This document shows, in pieces, positions 6,917 through 14,636 of a stretch of 38,169 nucleotides of DNA. The notes under the pieces were generated by a model that was not told where the DNA came from, did no database searches, and saw only the letters and a list, made by a program, of their open reading frames with translations. The number at the start of each line of letters is the position of its first letter. Position 1 is the first letter of the stretch. The translations under genes were made by a program, and so were the position numbers. Location of the stretch: positions 1 through 38,169 of the forward strand of contig NZ_MLYR01000064.1 of NCBI RefSeq assembly GCF_001866655.1. The letters are read 5' to 3'. Source of the stretch: Bacillus sp. MUM 116. GTDB lineage: Bacteria; Bacillota; Bacilli; Bacillales; Cytobacillaceae.

Positions 6917-7501
6917 TTATAGAAACTGACCATCTGGAAAATCTAGATTAATAGTAGTATGACGCAAGATCGATTCATAAGCCTTAGCTTTTTCTGAAAA
7001 CAGAAGCATCAGAACAACAACGTCTAAGGATTCACTAGATAAAGCACCCTCAGCTCGATTGCCAATGAGCACCACATCTGGCACGATAGGCCAAGCACCA
7101 GCACGATTATAGAAAGAAGCTAAAGGTGGTTTACACGTGAATATGCCGAAATCTATGTTACTTTGTTTTTCAATCCATTGAGTTGCGGCAGTGACTGTAC
7201 GTAAACCCAAACCTTGACCATGATAATCGGGATCAGTAGCCACACAACTGAGTCCAGCAATATTGTATGTTTGTCCATCGTGTTCGATAATCTTATGCAC
7301 CACACCGGCATAGCTTACCAACTTTCCATCTATGTAGGAATAAAATGACCGTGCGTTAAATTCTTTATCATGAGCTTCTGGAATCGTTGCCCCCGGCATT
7401 GGACAAGCATCTGGCCAAACCCGATGTAGCATTATGGCAATCTCACGTTGTAATGTATCAGAGGCTTGATTATAAAAGGTTGATTGCACGATAGTTGTCA
7501 T
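6917..7501 (-). CDS. GNAT family N-acetyltransferase
   Basis: A 194-residue acyltransferase. The acetyl-CoA site is visible as strand IAGLSCVATDPDYHGQGLGLR (about residues 81-101), with the Q/RxxGxG/A loop represented by HGQGLG. A later PPLASFYNRAGAW segment corresponds to the motif B region. The layout (N-terminal arm, YAGVVHKIIEHDGQTYNIAGL, then motif A) resembles aminoglycoside 2'-N-acetyltransferases, but many uncharacterised GNATs share it, so no resistance role can be claimed. It starts at ATG 7501 with GGTGAGG upstream, stands alone and ends near a bidirectional terminator. Confidence 0.85.
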   Translation of the reverse strand: MTTIVQSTFYNQASDTLQREIAIMLHRVWPDACPMPGATIPEAHDKEFNARSFYSYIDGKLVSYAGVVHKIIEHDGQTYNIAGLSCVATDPDYHGQGLGLRTVTAATQWIEKQSNIDFGIFTCKPPLASFYNRAGAWPIVPDVVLIGNRAEGALSSESLDVVVLMLLFSEKAKAYESILRHTTINLDFPDGQFL

Positions 7502-7849
7502 AGGTTTATTCCCTCACCTTCTACTATATAAAGTTCTGCGTTGTGTTTATTTATCTTCAATACTGCCATTCTAATAATGTAATTCTACTTTAATTCATTC
7601 ATAAACTCACGGTCCTAAAACTAATTCCCCATATTTTAACACAAATAATTTTTAAACCATCCCCTGCACTCACTGCCGTTTTATTTTTTACCTCAAATTG
7701 AGTAATGTAGATTAAGCCCTCCTTTAGGTCTGACCCCGAATTCCTCTCATTAAAATCTTCGTCACAAATCTGTCAAAAAAACCACCGAACCACCATGTCC
7801 TTTTCCCTCCTTTCTCTTTATATAAGGGGTGAAAGGGTGGTGCATTAAA
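7502..7849. other. Intergenic region upstream of the winged-helix gene
   Basis: It holds the leaders of two divergent genes. A GGTCTGACCCCG motif at about 7728-7740 belongs to a short motif repeated elsewhere in this window. The segment near 7792 (ACCATGTCCTTTTCCC) recurs at 33303. A TATATAAGG box at 7819-7827 and the AAAGGGTGGTG ribosome binding site at 7832-7842 serve the next gene. No other structure is apparent. Confidence 0.4.
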
Positions 7850-8638
7850 ATGAATTTAAAATCAGGCCAAATTCAACAACTCGCGGAGTATTCTCAATTT
7901 AAAAATCTTAAAGAGTTTAACAACCATATCGAGATGTGGTTAGTAGAGCATAAGCAGGAATTTACAAAGGGAGAATTAGTAGGCTTAAAGCGGCTGGTTC
8001 GTTTTTCAGCCAAAATCCCTGGAGTCTGCAATGCGAAAATCGGCACATTGTTAAAGGCCATCCATGAAGAATACCATGACCATGGCATTTCCCGCTCGAC
8101 CTTTAAGCGAATGATCCAAAAAGCCATCAAACTCGGCATCATGACCGTCCATGAAACCGAAAGAAAAAACGGTTCCCAGTCCAGCAATTTATACATATTT
8201 AATCGTTTCCCACAAAATGAACCACCTAAACAGCAGGAAATGAACCACCATAATAAAACTAGCAATCTTTCTGAAACTAAAAAACAAGAGATAGATAAAC
8301 GTAATGAGGAACCGTTAAATTTAGATCACAGTTTTACAAACGATCGAGTTCCAAAGCCATTCATCCAGCTAGTAAAATACTTTTTCAACGAAGCCACAAC
8401 CATTGAGGAATATTGGAGAATGACGCAAATCGCAGCCTATCGGGGAAATCGTGAAAAAGAAAAGGAACGTGTTTTAGAAATCGCCATCGATTCATTCAAG
8501 CAGCTGATTAGCAAACTGAAGTCCAGCAAAAAAATCCAAAAACCCATTGCTTACTTTTACGGCATTTTGGAAAAGAAATTTGATGAACTCTATTATGCGG
8601 AAATATATGAGATGTGGCTCAGCCAACAAAATGGTTAG
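7850..8638 (+). CDS. Winged-helix, replication-initiator-like protein of a multicopy Bacillus family
   Basis: 262 residues. ATG 7850 is chosen over the frame's GTG at 7829 because the AAAGGGTGGTG just upstream is the ribosome binding site. Residues about 38-120 look like a winged helix-turn-helix (FTKGELVGLKRLVRFSAK, then HGISRSTFKRMIQKAIKLGI and a TERKNGSQSSNLYIF wing), resembling N-terminal domains of plasmid or phage replication proteins. A polar low-complexity linker follows (130-170), then a helical C-terminal domain ending KPIAYFYGILEKKF. Similar 'cytosolic proteins' occur in several copies per Bacillus genome. Its 3' end abuts a ~300-bp repeat element that recurs three times in this window, and a fragment of this very gene end lies at 9314, so gene and repeat may form a mobile unit. 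Confidence 0.65.
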   Translation: MNLKSGQIQQLAEYSQFKNLKEFNNHIEMWLVEHKQEFTKGELVGLKRLVRFSAKIPGVCNAKIGTLLKAIHEEYHDHGISRSTFKRMIQKAIKLGIMTVHETERKNGSQSSNLYIFNRFPQNEPPKQQEMNHHNKTSNLSETKKQEIDKRNEEPLNLDHSFTNDRVPKPFIQLVKYFFNEATTIEEYWRMTQIAAYRGNREKEKERVLEIAIDSFKQLISKLKSSKKIQKPIAYFYGILEKKFDELYYAEIYEMWLSQQNG

Positions 8639-8780
8639 AAAATTAAACGATATTATCGACAAAATATTTCCACGGAAACTGGACAATGTTCGGTTTCCAA
8701 AAGGCTTTCAGGCGGCTTTAATCAAACGTTTGATTGAAAAGGAATGCGTAGAGATCTGTCGATTTGTAAACTCTATTTGT
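8631..8780 (+). repeat. Palindrome-bearing ~300-bp repeat, truncated copy A
   Basis: It begins right at the stop codon of the winged-helix gene. It carries the conserved core (translatable as IIDKIFPRKLDNVRFPKGF), the 16-bp perfect palindrome AATCAAACGTTTGATT near 8719-8734 and the terminal block CTGTCGATTTGT. The outer half present in the other copies is missing; homology stops at the junction with the gene. The other copies are at 9369, 27790 and 36518, all in the opposite orientation. Confidence 0.7.
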
Positions 8781-8975
8781 AAAAGTATTGTTAATTTTGT
8801 CAAAGTACAAATCTAGTGGGTAAATTTAGATTGTAGATTTCTGTTAAAAATAATCTTTCATCTTATAGTTCATTTAAAGAAAATTGTGAAGAATTGTAAT
8901 GAAAATAACGTGCGCTTTAACACAATAAGCATGCTGATTGGGGCCTGACCCTAATTTTTCGGTTTATTCAAAGGT

Positions 8976-9212
8976 CTATTTCATGAATAAAAGGAATATA
9001 ATAAAAAGAAAAGTGCGCGAACACTTCTCCATGCAACTGTTACCGTCAGGGTGGCAGTTGTCGGTTTTATATTTTAGGTGAACCACCCTTTTGCTTGTGC
9101 GACGGCGGGTGGTTTTCTTGTTTTCTAGAACATTTTCCCGAAGGATATAAGCTGCTACTTCACGCAATATTCCCTTCAGAACTTCTTGTAGAATATCAAG
9201 AAATGTTTCCAC
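8976..9212 (-). CDS. Small amphipathic peptide, type I toxin-like
   Basis: A frame of 78 codons. GTG 9212 is chosen because GGGGGTG lies six bases upstream; the frame extends further to 9254 without support. It begins with an amphipathic helix (VETFLDILQEVLKGILREV) and a basic segment KKTTRRR. From there on the coding sequence coincides with three consecutive RNA hairpins, ending in a terminator whose T run falls before the stop codon at 8978. This layout, a short peptide followed by AACCACCC/GGGTGGTT and CAACTG/CAGTTG hairpins and a terminator, resembles the holin-like/type I toxin transcripts of Bacillus. If the terminator works, the message would lack a stop. The locus may be a decayed toxin or chiefly a structured RNA. 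Confidence 0.45.
   Translation of the reverse strand: METFLDILQEVLKGILREVAAYILRENVLENKKTTRRRTSKRVVHLKYKTDNCHPDGNSCMEKCSRTFLFIIFLLFMK
9003..9114 (-). ncRNA. Three consecutive hairpins of a toxin-like RNA, ending in a terminator
   Basis: Read on the minus strand: hairpin 1 AACCACCC / GGGTGGTT (9081-9114), hairpin 2 CAACTG / CAGTTG with an inner CACCCTGACGGT (about 9035-9061), and a terminator AAGTG / CACTT followed by TTTTCTTTTT (9003-9028). They lie inside the 3' part of the small frame above. The series suggests a compact structured transcript. The class is inferred from resemblance to Bacillus type I toxin messages. Confidence 0.5.
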
Positions 9213-9313
9213 GATTGTCACCCCCTTTCCTGAAAACGGAAAGAAGATTGACAACCAACCACCCTACCAATATTCAGTTGCAACTCCATTCTAATACTTT
9301 CTATAAGTACAAT

Positions 9314-9670
9314 ATTATGCAGAAATATACGAGATATGGCTCAGCCAACAAAATGGTTAGACCCTACACCTTTCTTTACAAATCGACAGCTGTCGACGCA
9401 TTCCCTTTCAATCAAACGTTTGATTAAAACTGTCGGAAAGCCTTTTGGAAAACGAACATTGTCCAGTTTCCGTGGAAGTATTTTGTCGATAATATCGTTT
9501 AGCTTTTCCCGGTTTATCTCCCAAACTCTCAAAAAATTACTTTATGTCACAAAATTGATCTAGTTTCTACAAACTGGGCTTCTACACAAACGATTGATTA
9601 GAAATCGAGCAAACCCTTCTTATCTACAGGTTTCTTCAAAATGATGTGCAAGGAAATTGTCGAAATCTTG
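9314..9670 (-). repeat. Palindrome-bearing ~300-bp repeat, copy B, with gene-end fragment
   Basis: Positions 9314-9361 repeat the last ~48 bases of the winged-helix gene (compare 8592-8639, a few mismatches), in the same orientation. After TGGTTAGA the sequence switches to the repeat element in reverse orientation: ACAAATCGACA at 9379, AATCAAACGTTTGATT near 9410-9425, the core GCCTTTTGGAAAACGAACA, a CTTTTCCCGGTTTATCTCCCAAAC block, a second half-palindrome CAAACGATTGATTA near 9588, and the terminal GGAAATTGTCGA near 9660. The small frames 9095-9427, 9336-9563 and 9341-9532 are products of this repeat. Confidence 0.7.
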
Positions 9671-9997
9671 ATCCAATATTAACAAAAGATTCATAGATCA
9701 ATTAATTTAACATTCACACTTAGTGATACTCAAAGGACCAAGTAATAGAATAAAAAAATCCTTAGTGAAAATTAAAAATTAATGGATTGTTGAATTGTCA
9801 TTTACAATATTTTTTGTTTGCCAAATAGATTCCAAGGTATCAAAATCTCAAAATAGTTTCTCATGATTCAAAAAGCCGCGAAAACGTCCCCATGGTTTTC
9901 ATGGATTTCCTCACAGAAATTAATGCTTTTTTAATTTCTTTTTTTCAATTATGTATTATAATCTGTTTTATTCTAAAGAAAGAAAGAGGATTTAAAA
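9671..9997. other. Intergenic region with half of the hairpin repeat
   Basis: A/T-rich sequence. The only recognisable item is AAAAAGCCGCGAAAACGTCCCCATGG near 9871-9896, a half-copy of the dispersed hairpin repeat. A TATTATAAT box at about 9955-9963 is a plausible -10 element for the gene at 9998. Confidence 0.35.
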
Positions 9998-10456
9998 ATG
10001 AAAGGAAAAATTATTCCATTTTTAGTGTCCGTTATTATGGTAATTACCCCTTTAACTGCATATGCAAAGGGATTTAGTGGAGGGAGATCGGTAAGCCATT
10101 CAAGCTACCATTCTCAAACAAATTCTCATACTTATCATTCAAGTGGTTCCTACAATAGTCAAACAAACGGAAGCACCTATCATTCAGGATATAAATCACC
10201 TTCCTCAAATGTAACGAATCATACAAGTCAGAACTCTGGCCAAGGAATAAAGCCAACTAGTAAGTCTCGCGGGATCTTATCACATGTGGCAGCATTTGGT
10301 GCGGGCACATTGCTTGGAAGTATGTTTCACCCGTTTGGAGGAGGATATGCTACAGGAGGACATACCGCATTTTCTTTAAGTGGAGTCTTATTAGATATTT
10401 TAGTCATTTTACTTATTATCTGGGTTGTACGTAAACTTTTCTTTAGGCGTGCGTAA
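9998..10456 (+). CDS. Exported Ser/His/Tyr-rich protein with C-terminal membrane anchor
   Basis: 152 residues. It has a signal peptide with cleavage likely after AYA at residue 23 (MVITPLTAYA), then about 65 residues of repeats rich in Ser, His, Tyr, Thr and Asn (YHSQTNSHTYHSSGSYNSQT and similar). A Gly-rich hydrophobic segment near 95-120 follows, then a transmembrane helix near 128-146 (LLDILVILLIIWVV) and a short basic tail KLFFRRA. The frame starts at ATG 9998 with AAAGAGG upstream. The disordered, His/Tyr-rich extracellular region between two membrane-associated ends suggests a cell-surface or spore-envelope protein. I do not recognise a family with certainty. A YxcD-family gene follows after 28 bases and is probably cotranscribed. 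Confidence 0.7.
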   Translation: MKGKIIPFLVSVIMVITPLTAYAKGFSGGRSVSHSSYHSQTNSHTYHSSGSYNSQTNGSTYHSGYKSPSSNVTNHTSQNSGQGIKPTSKSRGILSHVAAFGAGTLLGSMFHPFGGGYATGGHTAFSLSGVLLDILVILLIIWVVRKLFFRRA

Positions 10457-10484
10457 CATACCCTTTCTTAAAGGAGATTAGAAT

Positions 10485-10787
10485 ATGAAATTGCATTTTA
10501 ACGAACAAGACGTAATTGACGCTTGTTGTGTGTTTGCTGCACAACGAGTTAACGGTAATCCTGAAGATATAGATGTAGACCTTCAATTTAATCCAACCAC
10601 CGGATTTGAAGCGGATGCTAGAGATATGAGAAGAGGATTTCAAAACATTCATTTAACTGAACAGAATATAATTGATGGTATAGCTGTGTACCTTGCTGAT
10701 TACCATAATTTTCTCCCAGAAAACTTGAAAATCAATCTGCAGTTTAATCAAGGAACAGGCATTGAGGCTGTTATAATCACTTTATAA
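10485..10787 (+). CDS. yxcD: YxcD family protein (DUF2653)
   Basis: A 100-residue cytosolic protein of the DUF2653/YxcD family. It is built from two tandem copies of one ~40-residue unit: QDVIDACCVFAAQRV...PEDIDVDLQFNPTTGFEA at residues 8-45 and QNIIDGIAVYLADYH...PENLKINLQFNQGTGIEA at 59-97. Each unit is a helix followed by a beta hairpin. The ribosome binding site AAAGGAG lies about eight bases before ATG 10485. The gene follows the exported Ser/His-rich protein by 28 bases and ends at a strong terminator. Function unknown in the family. Confidence 0.85.
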   Translation: MKLHFNEQDVIDACCVFAAQRVNGNPEDIDVDLQFNPTTGFEADARDMRRGFQNIHLTEQNIIDGIAVYLADYHNFLPENLKINLQFNQGTGIEAVIITL

Positions 10788-10796
10788 AACCATAGT

Positions 10797-10827
10797 AAAA
10801 GGTTGCAGAATCTCTGCAACCTTTTTT
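10797..10827 (+). terminator. Terminator after yxcD
   Basis: AAAAGGTTGCAGA pairs with TCTGCAACCTTTTTT around a very short loop. Confidence 0.9.
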
Positions 10828-10846
10828 GCTTGATATAAAAACCATT

Positions 10847-10908
10847 GGGCGATTCTGCCGGCTTTTTTGGTAGAAGAAATAAATGAAATAGATCGAGACA
10901 ATCGGGCC
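10847..10908. repeat. ~62-bp dispersed hairpin repeat, copy 2
   Basis: GGGCGATTCTGCCGGCTTTTTTGG at the left is nearly identical to the 36450 copy, followed by AATGAAATAGATCG and an inverted partner GAGACAATCGGGCC at the right end. It lies just after the yxcD terminator. Confidence 0.65.
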
Positions 10909-10993
10909 GCCGCTTACAGAATGTAATTTTAGAAAGACCTTATTAACTAACGCTCCGTTAGTTTAAATTCAACCGTTTACAATATATCTGAAT

Positions 10994-11006
10994 GGTGCCT
11001 GGCACC
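10994..11006. repeat. GGTGCCTGGCACC palindrome
   Basis: A 13-base palindrome 21 bases beyond the SDR stop. The same core appears inside the terminator at 4317. It is a common Bacillus intergenic motif of unknown role. Confidence 0.5.
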
Positions 11007-11026
11007 TGGTTTCTGCACCGAGTTAC

Positions 11027-11812
11027 TTAAACAGATTTCACCATACCACCGTCCACAAGCAATGAACTTCCTGTAACGTATGTGTTTGCATCTGAAGCTA
11101 AAAAAGTTACAACTTTAGCAAATTCCTCGGGTTTACCATATCTGCCGAGAGGAATATTCTTTTTGGAAGCCTCCTCAACCTCGTCAGGAGAGACTCCTAG
11201 CTTATCTGCCTTAAGCTGGTCTAGAAAGGCTACTCGGTCTGTTGCAATTCTACCAGGTGATACAGTATTGACCAAAATGTTGTACGGAGCCAATTCTTCA
11301 GCAAGACTTTTCCCTAGTCCAAGAACTCCTAACCGAAAGGTATTGGATAAAATTAAGCCAGGTATCGGTTGTTTAATAGAAGATGAAGCGATATTAATGA
11401 TTCTGCCGCCTTCTTTCTTTAGATCTGGCAGAACTTCTCGTACAAGTCGCACATAGCTTAATAGATTCAATTCGAAGGCATTATACCAATCCTTATCTTG
11501 AAATTCTTCAAAACCTCCCCCCTGTGGTCCCCCAGAGTTATTAATTAAAATATGAATGTTCCCCAAGGTTTCCCTAGTATGCTGGACTAATGCTTCAATT
11601 TCTTCCGCTTTGGTAATATCCGCGGGAAAATAGACAACTTTTCCTTCTCCCAACGACTGAAGCTCTTCTTGAACCTCCTTCAGCTTTTCTTTATTTCGAC
11701 TGGTTAACATGACATTAGCACCCTCCATGACGAGTTGTGCCGCTATGGCTTTTCCCAATCCTTGGCTAGATGCCGCCACAATCGCTGTCTTTCCTGCTAA
11801 ATTTAAGTTCAT
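11027..11812 (-). CDS. Atypical SDR family oxidoreductase (beta-ketoacyl reductase-like)
   Basis: 261 residues with a Rossmann fold: a KTAIVAASSQGLGKAIA nucleotide loop near residues 8-24, the NNSGG motif near 90, and C-terminal VTGSSLLVDGGM. The start ATG 11812 has GGGGGAG six bases upstream; the frame runs 27 codons further but without support. In classical SDRs a YxxxK follows the catalytic serine. Here the aligned segment is LILSNTFRLGVLGLGKSLA, so Tyr appears replaced by Ser and Lys by Arg. The nucleotide loop is also atypical (AASSQGLG). This matches the known BKR-like SDR subgroup that lacks the canonical tetrad. It is the third gene after glcD-glcF (16-base gap), so a role with the 2-hydroxy-acid oxidase is likely, but the reaction is unknown. 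Confidence 0.85.
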   Translation of the reverse strand: MNLNLAGKTAIVAASSQGLGKAIAAQLVMEGANVMLTSRNKEKLKEVQEELQSLGEGKVVYFPADITKAEEIEALVQHTRETLGNIHILINNSGGPQGGGFEEFQDKDWYNAFELNLLSYVRLVREVLPDLKKEGGRIINIASSSIKQPIPGLILSNTFRLGVLGLGKSLAEELAPYNILVNTVSPGRIATDRVAFLDQLKADKLGVSPDEVEEASKKNIPLGRYGKPEEFAKVVTFLASDANTYVTGSSLLVDGGMVKSV

Positions 11813-11828
11813 CTTTTTCTCCCCCATA

Positions 11829-13115
11829 TCAATTTTTATTGAATAATGAATGGATCTCACAGGCTTCTGCCAGCAGTTCAACAATATGAACAACCTTGAT
11901 TTTTTCTGCTTTCCCTTCGCGCTCTACACCTAATTTCATCTGTAAATGGCAGCCTGGATTACTTGTGACGATGATATCCGGCTCCACTTTTTCAATATGA
12001 TTCATCTTTTGATCCAGCACTTCCATCGCTTCATGGTAGTGGACGACATTGTAAATTCCTGCAGATCCGCAGCACATGTCCTGTTTTTCAAAAATGCGAT
12101 AATCAATCCCCGGAATCTTCTTTATTAATTGATGAGGCTCATCCGCAACTTTTTGAACATGCCGTAAATGGCACGAAGGTTGGTAGGCTGCGACTTTTCG
12201 AATTTCTTTGGTAAATGGCAATGAACTCTCGGCCAATAGAACGCTAATGTCCTTACACCGCCCGGCAAATTTTTCTGCACGAGAATGCCATTCTGAGTGG
12301 GCCTCAAATAATTCTGGATATTCCACTAACATCGCACCACAGCCACCGATACTATTCACAATAAAATCAAAATCATATTGTTCAAATGCTGCTATATTTT
12401 TTTTAGCCAGTGCGATGGTCTCGCTTTTTTTCCCACTATGATGCAAAAGGGCTCCACAGCAGGATTGTTCTTCAATCAAGGTGACTTCACAGCCAGCAAG
12501 CTGCAGCAATTTCATACTGTCATCATTGATTTTTGAAAACATCACATCCATAATGCAGCCAACAAAAAATCCAACCGTATAGGTCTTCTTCCCAATTGGT
12601 GGTAATACTCGATATTCTCTTTCCTTTTTTGCCGGCATCTTGATCATAGGTGTGATGGATTCCATTGCCTGAATACTTTCTGGGAATGCCTTCATGATGC
12701 CTGCTTTTCTCGCTAAAGATACTATTCCTGTTTTTTGTACGAATTCTAATCCTCTCCCTGCAACCTTTTGCCACTTTTTATTTGGTAATCCTTTTTCAAG
12801 GAGCAGCATTTCCATTTTGGAAGCAGGCTTCTCTTTCGCGATTAATTCCTTGGCAGATTGTAAAATGGTTCCGTATTGAACATTGGTTGGGCAAGCTGTT
12901 TCGCAGGCTCTGCAGCCTAAACATAATTCAATCGATGTAGCTGCAGCTTCTATTGAAATTTTTTCCTCTGCTACTAATTTCACTAAATTAATTCGCCCCC
13001 TTGGGGACTGGGTTTCCACACCTGTCGTCTCGTAGGTTGGGCATTTTGGCAAACAATGACCACACTGGACACAGGCAAAGGTTTCTTCATAGGCTAATCC
13101 ATGACTTCTACTCAT
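11829..13115 (-). CDS. glcF: Glycolate oxidase iron-sulfur subunit GlcF-like
   Basis: 428 residues. Two 4Fe-4S motifs lie at the N-terminus: CVQCGHCLPKCP (Cys15-Cys25) and CLGCRACETACP (near 65-76). Two CCG domains follow, the first with VGFFVGCIMD and EEQSCCGALLHHSG, the second with YQPSCHLRH and KQDMCCGSAG. This is the layout of the GlcF subunit that passes electrons from the GlcD flavin to the quinone pool. ATG 13115 overlaps the glcD stop by eight bases, so the two are translationally coupled. GlcE is not present, as in other Bacillus glcDF pairs. It may oxidise glycolate, lactate or another 2-hydroxy acid. Confidence 0.9.
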   Translation of the reverse strand: MSRSHGLAYEETFACVQCGHCLPKCPTYETTGVETQSPRGRINLVKLVAEEKISIEAAATSIELCLGCRACETACPTNVQYGTILQSAKELIAKEKPASKMEMLLLEKGLPNKKWQKVAGRGLEFVQKTGIVSLARKAGIMKAFPESIQAMESITPMIKMPAKKEREYRVLPPIGKKTYTVGFFVGCIMDVMFSKINDDSMKLLQLAGCEVTLIEEQSCCGALLHHSGKKSETIALAKKNIAAFEQYDFDFIVNSIGGCGAMLVEYPELFEAHSEWHSRAEKFAGRCKDISVLLAESSLPFTKEIRKVAAYQPSCHLRHVQKVADEPHQLIKKIPGIDYRIFEKQDMCCGSAGIYNVVHYHEAMEVLDQKMNHIEKVEPDIIVTSNPGCHLQMKLGVEREGKAEKIKVVHIVELLAEACEIHSLFNKN

Positions 13116-14520
13116 CTGTTAACACAAACCTTTGTCCAGGCTCAGGAAATATTTTTCCAGGATTTAAGAGATTATGAGGATCCCAGGCTTCTTTCATCCG
13201 TTTCATCATGGATAAACCGGCTGCACCAAGCTCCATTTCCATAAACGGTGCCTTCATCGTTCCAATCCCATGTTCTCCTGATAATGTGCCACCCATTTCC
13301 ACTGCAGCTTTAAAAATCTCCTCGACAGCTTTTTCAACTCGCTTCATTTCTTCGCTATCACGTTTATCCTCTATGATATTGGGATGTAAATTCCCATCTC
13401 CAGCATGGCCAAATACAACTAAATCGATGTTATACTTTTCTCTTATTTCCTTTAAACGTTGGAACATGTCTGGAATCCTGCTGCGCGGAACCGTAGCATC
13501 TTCTGAAATCTTCGTTGGCTTTTTTCGAACGATTGCCGGAGAAACTAGTTTTCGCGCCTTCCAAAGTTCGGCTTCTTCTTCCTTTGTTTCTGCTATTTTC
13601 ACTTCAATCGCGCCAATTTCCAAACAAATTTCCTTCACCCTTTTGGCTTCTGCTTCAATGGCAGCGGGATGTCCGTCCAATTCGATTAATAGAAGTGCTT
13701 CTATATCGACAGGTAACCCTGATGGGTCATATTGCTCTACAGCGACAACAGATGCTTGATCCATAATTTCCAATTTAGATGGTAAAATCCCACCTGTCAG
13801 GATACTGGAAATGGCTTTTCCGGCAATGACTAGGTCATCAAAAAGGACCATTAAAGTTCCGGTAGACTGTGGTTTAGGGATTAGCTGTAAAATCGCTTTT
13901 GTTATAATCCCTAAAGTCCCTTCAGATCCAACAATTAATTTCGTTAAGTCATATCCTGTTACATTTTTTACGGTTCTTCCCCCCGTTTGGATGACTTCAC
14001 CGTCAGCCGTAACCACTTCAAGGCCGAGCACATAATCTTTCGTCACCCCATATTTAAGTCCACGCGGACCGCCTGCATTTTCCGATAAATTTCCGCCAAT
14101 GGTTGACACATGGGAGCTGCTCGGATCAGGAGGATACATAAGACCAAATTGATTGGCCATTTTATTAATATCTGCCGTGATGACTCCGGGGGAAACAATG
14201 GCGACTAAATCATCTGGTTCAATAATTAAAGTATCTGTCCATTTAGAAAAATCAAGGACAATCCCTCCATGAACAGGTAATGGGCCCCCGCTTAGGCTTG
14301 TTCCCTTTCCCCTTGGATAAATCGGCGTTTTATGTTTATTGGCTACTTTGACAATTCCGACCACTTCATTCGTAGAAGTTGGCTGCACCACAAGATCCGG
14401 GGGAAAAACGCCGAAAGAGGCATCATAGGAATAACTGGCAAGATCCGCTTCATTTGTAAGCACTCTACGTTTGTCATTGACCACTTGGCGTATTTCTTTT
14501 TCTATTTCTGCATGTATCAC
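13108..14520 (-). CDS. glcD: Glycolate oxidase FAD subunit GlcD-like
   Basis: 470 residues, the usual GlcD length. The FAD-binding domain shows PIYPRGKGTSLSGGPLPV and PDPSSSHVSTIGGNLSENAG. The C-terminal FAD-oxidase domain has VFGHAGDGNLHPNI and SGEHGIGTMKAPFM, whose histidines belong to the substrate/metal site. The enzyme would oxidise a 2-hydroxy acid to the 2-keto acid. The start is GTG 14520 with AAGGGAGG eight bases upstream; the longer frame to 14565 includes that ribosome binding site. It is the first gene of a glcD-glcF-SDR unit, divergent from the racemase-family gene 116 bases away. The exact substrate is not evident from sequence. Confidence 0.9.
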   Translation of the reverse strand: MIHAEIEKEIRQVVNDKRRVLTNEADLASYSYDASFGVFPPDLVVQPTSTNEVVGIVKVANKHKTPIYPRGKGTSLSGGPLPVHGGIVLDFSKWTDTLIIEPDDLVAIVSPGVITADINKMANQFGLMYPPDPSSSHVSTIGGNLSENAGGPRGLKYGVTKDYVLGLEVVTADGEVIQTGGRTVKNVTGYDLTKLIVGSEGTLGIITKAILQLIPKPQSTGTLMVLFDDLVIAGKAISSILTGGILPSKLEIMDQASVVAVEQYDPSGLPVDIEALLLIELDGHPAAIEAEAKRVKEICLEIGAIEVKIAETKEEEAELWKARKLVSPAIVRKKPTKISEDATVPRSRIPDMFQRLKEIREKYNIDLVVFGHAGDGNLHPNIIEDKRDSEEMKRVEKAVEEIFKAAVEMGGTLSGEHGIGTMKAPFMEMELGAAGLSMMKRMKEAWDPHNLLNPGKIFPEPGQRFVLTDE

Positions 14521-14636
14521 GACCCAAACCTCCCTTTCTAAAAAATATATCGACAGAATATTCAAAGTATTTTATATAAAAATAATAGAAATATAGTTAT
14601 AATGAACAAAATGAGAATGAAAGAGGATGACAAATT

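Noticed and set aside
6917..7501. Aminoglycoside 2'-N-acetyltransferase assignment for the GNAT gene
   Set aside because: Similarity of layout only. Many GNAT proteins share it and no diagnostic residues could be confirmed by eye.
8492..9563. Several frames around the two repeat copies (8492-8686, 8547-8816, 9095-9427, 9336-9563, 9341-9532)
   Set aside because: They consist of repeat DNA. Their resemblance to each other reflects repeat homology, not a protein family with starts and ribosome binding sites.
7850..9670. A prophage or integrated plasmid
   Set aside because: A replication-like gene, a toxin-like RNA and repeats are present, but there is no integrase, recombinase, structural gene or attachment site.
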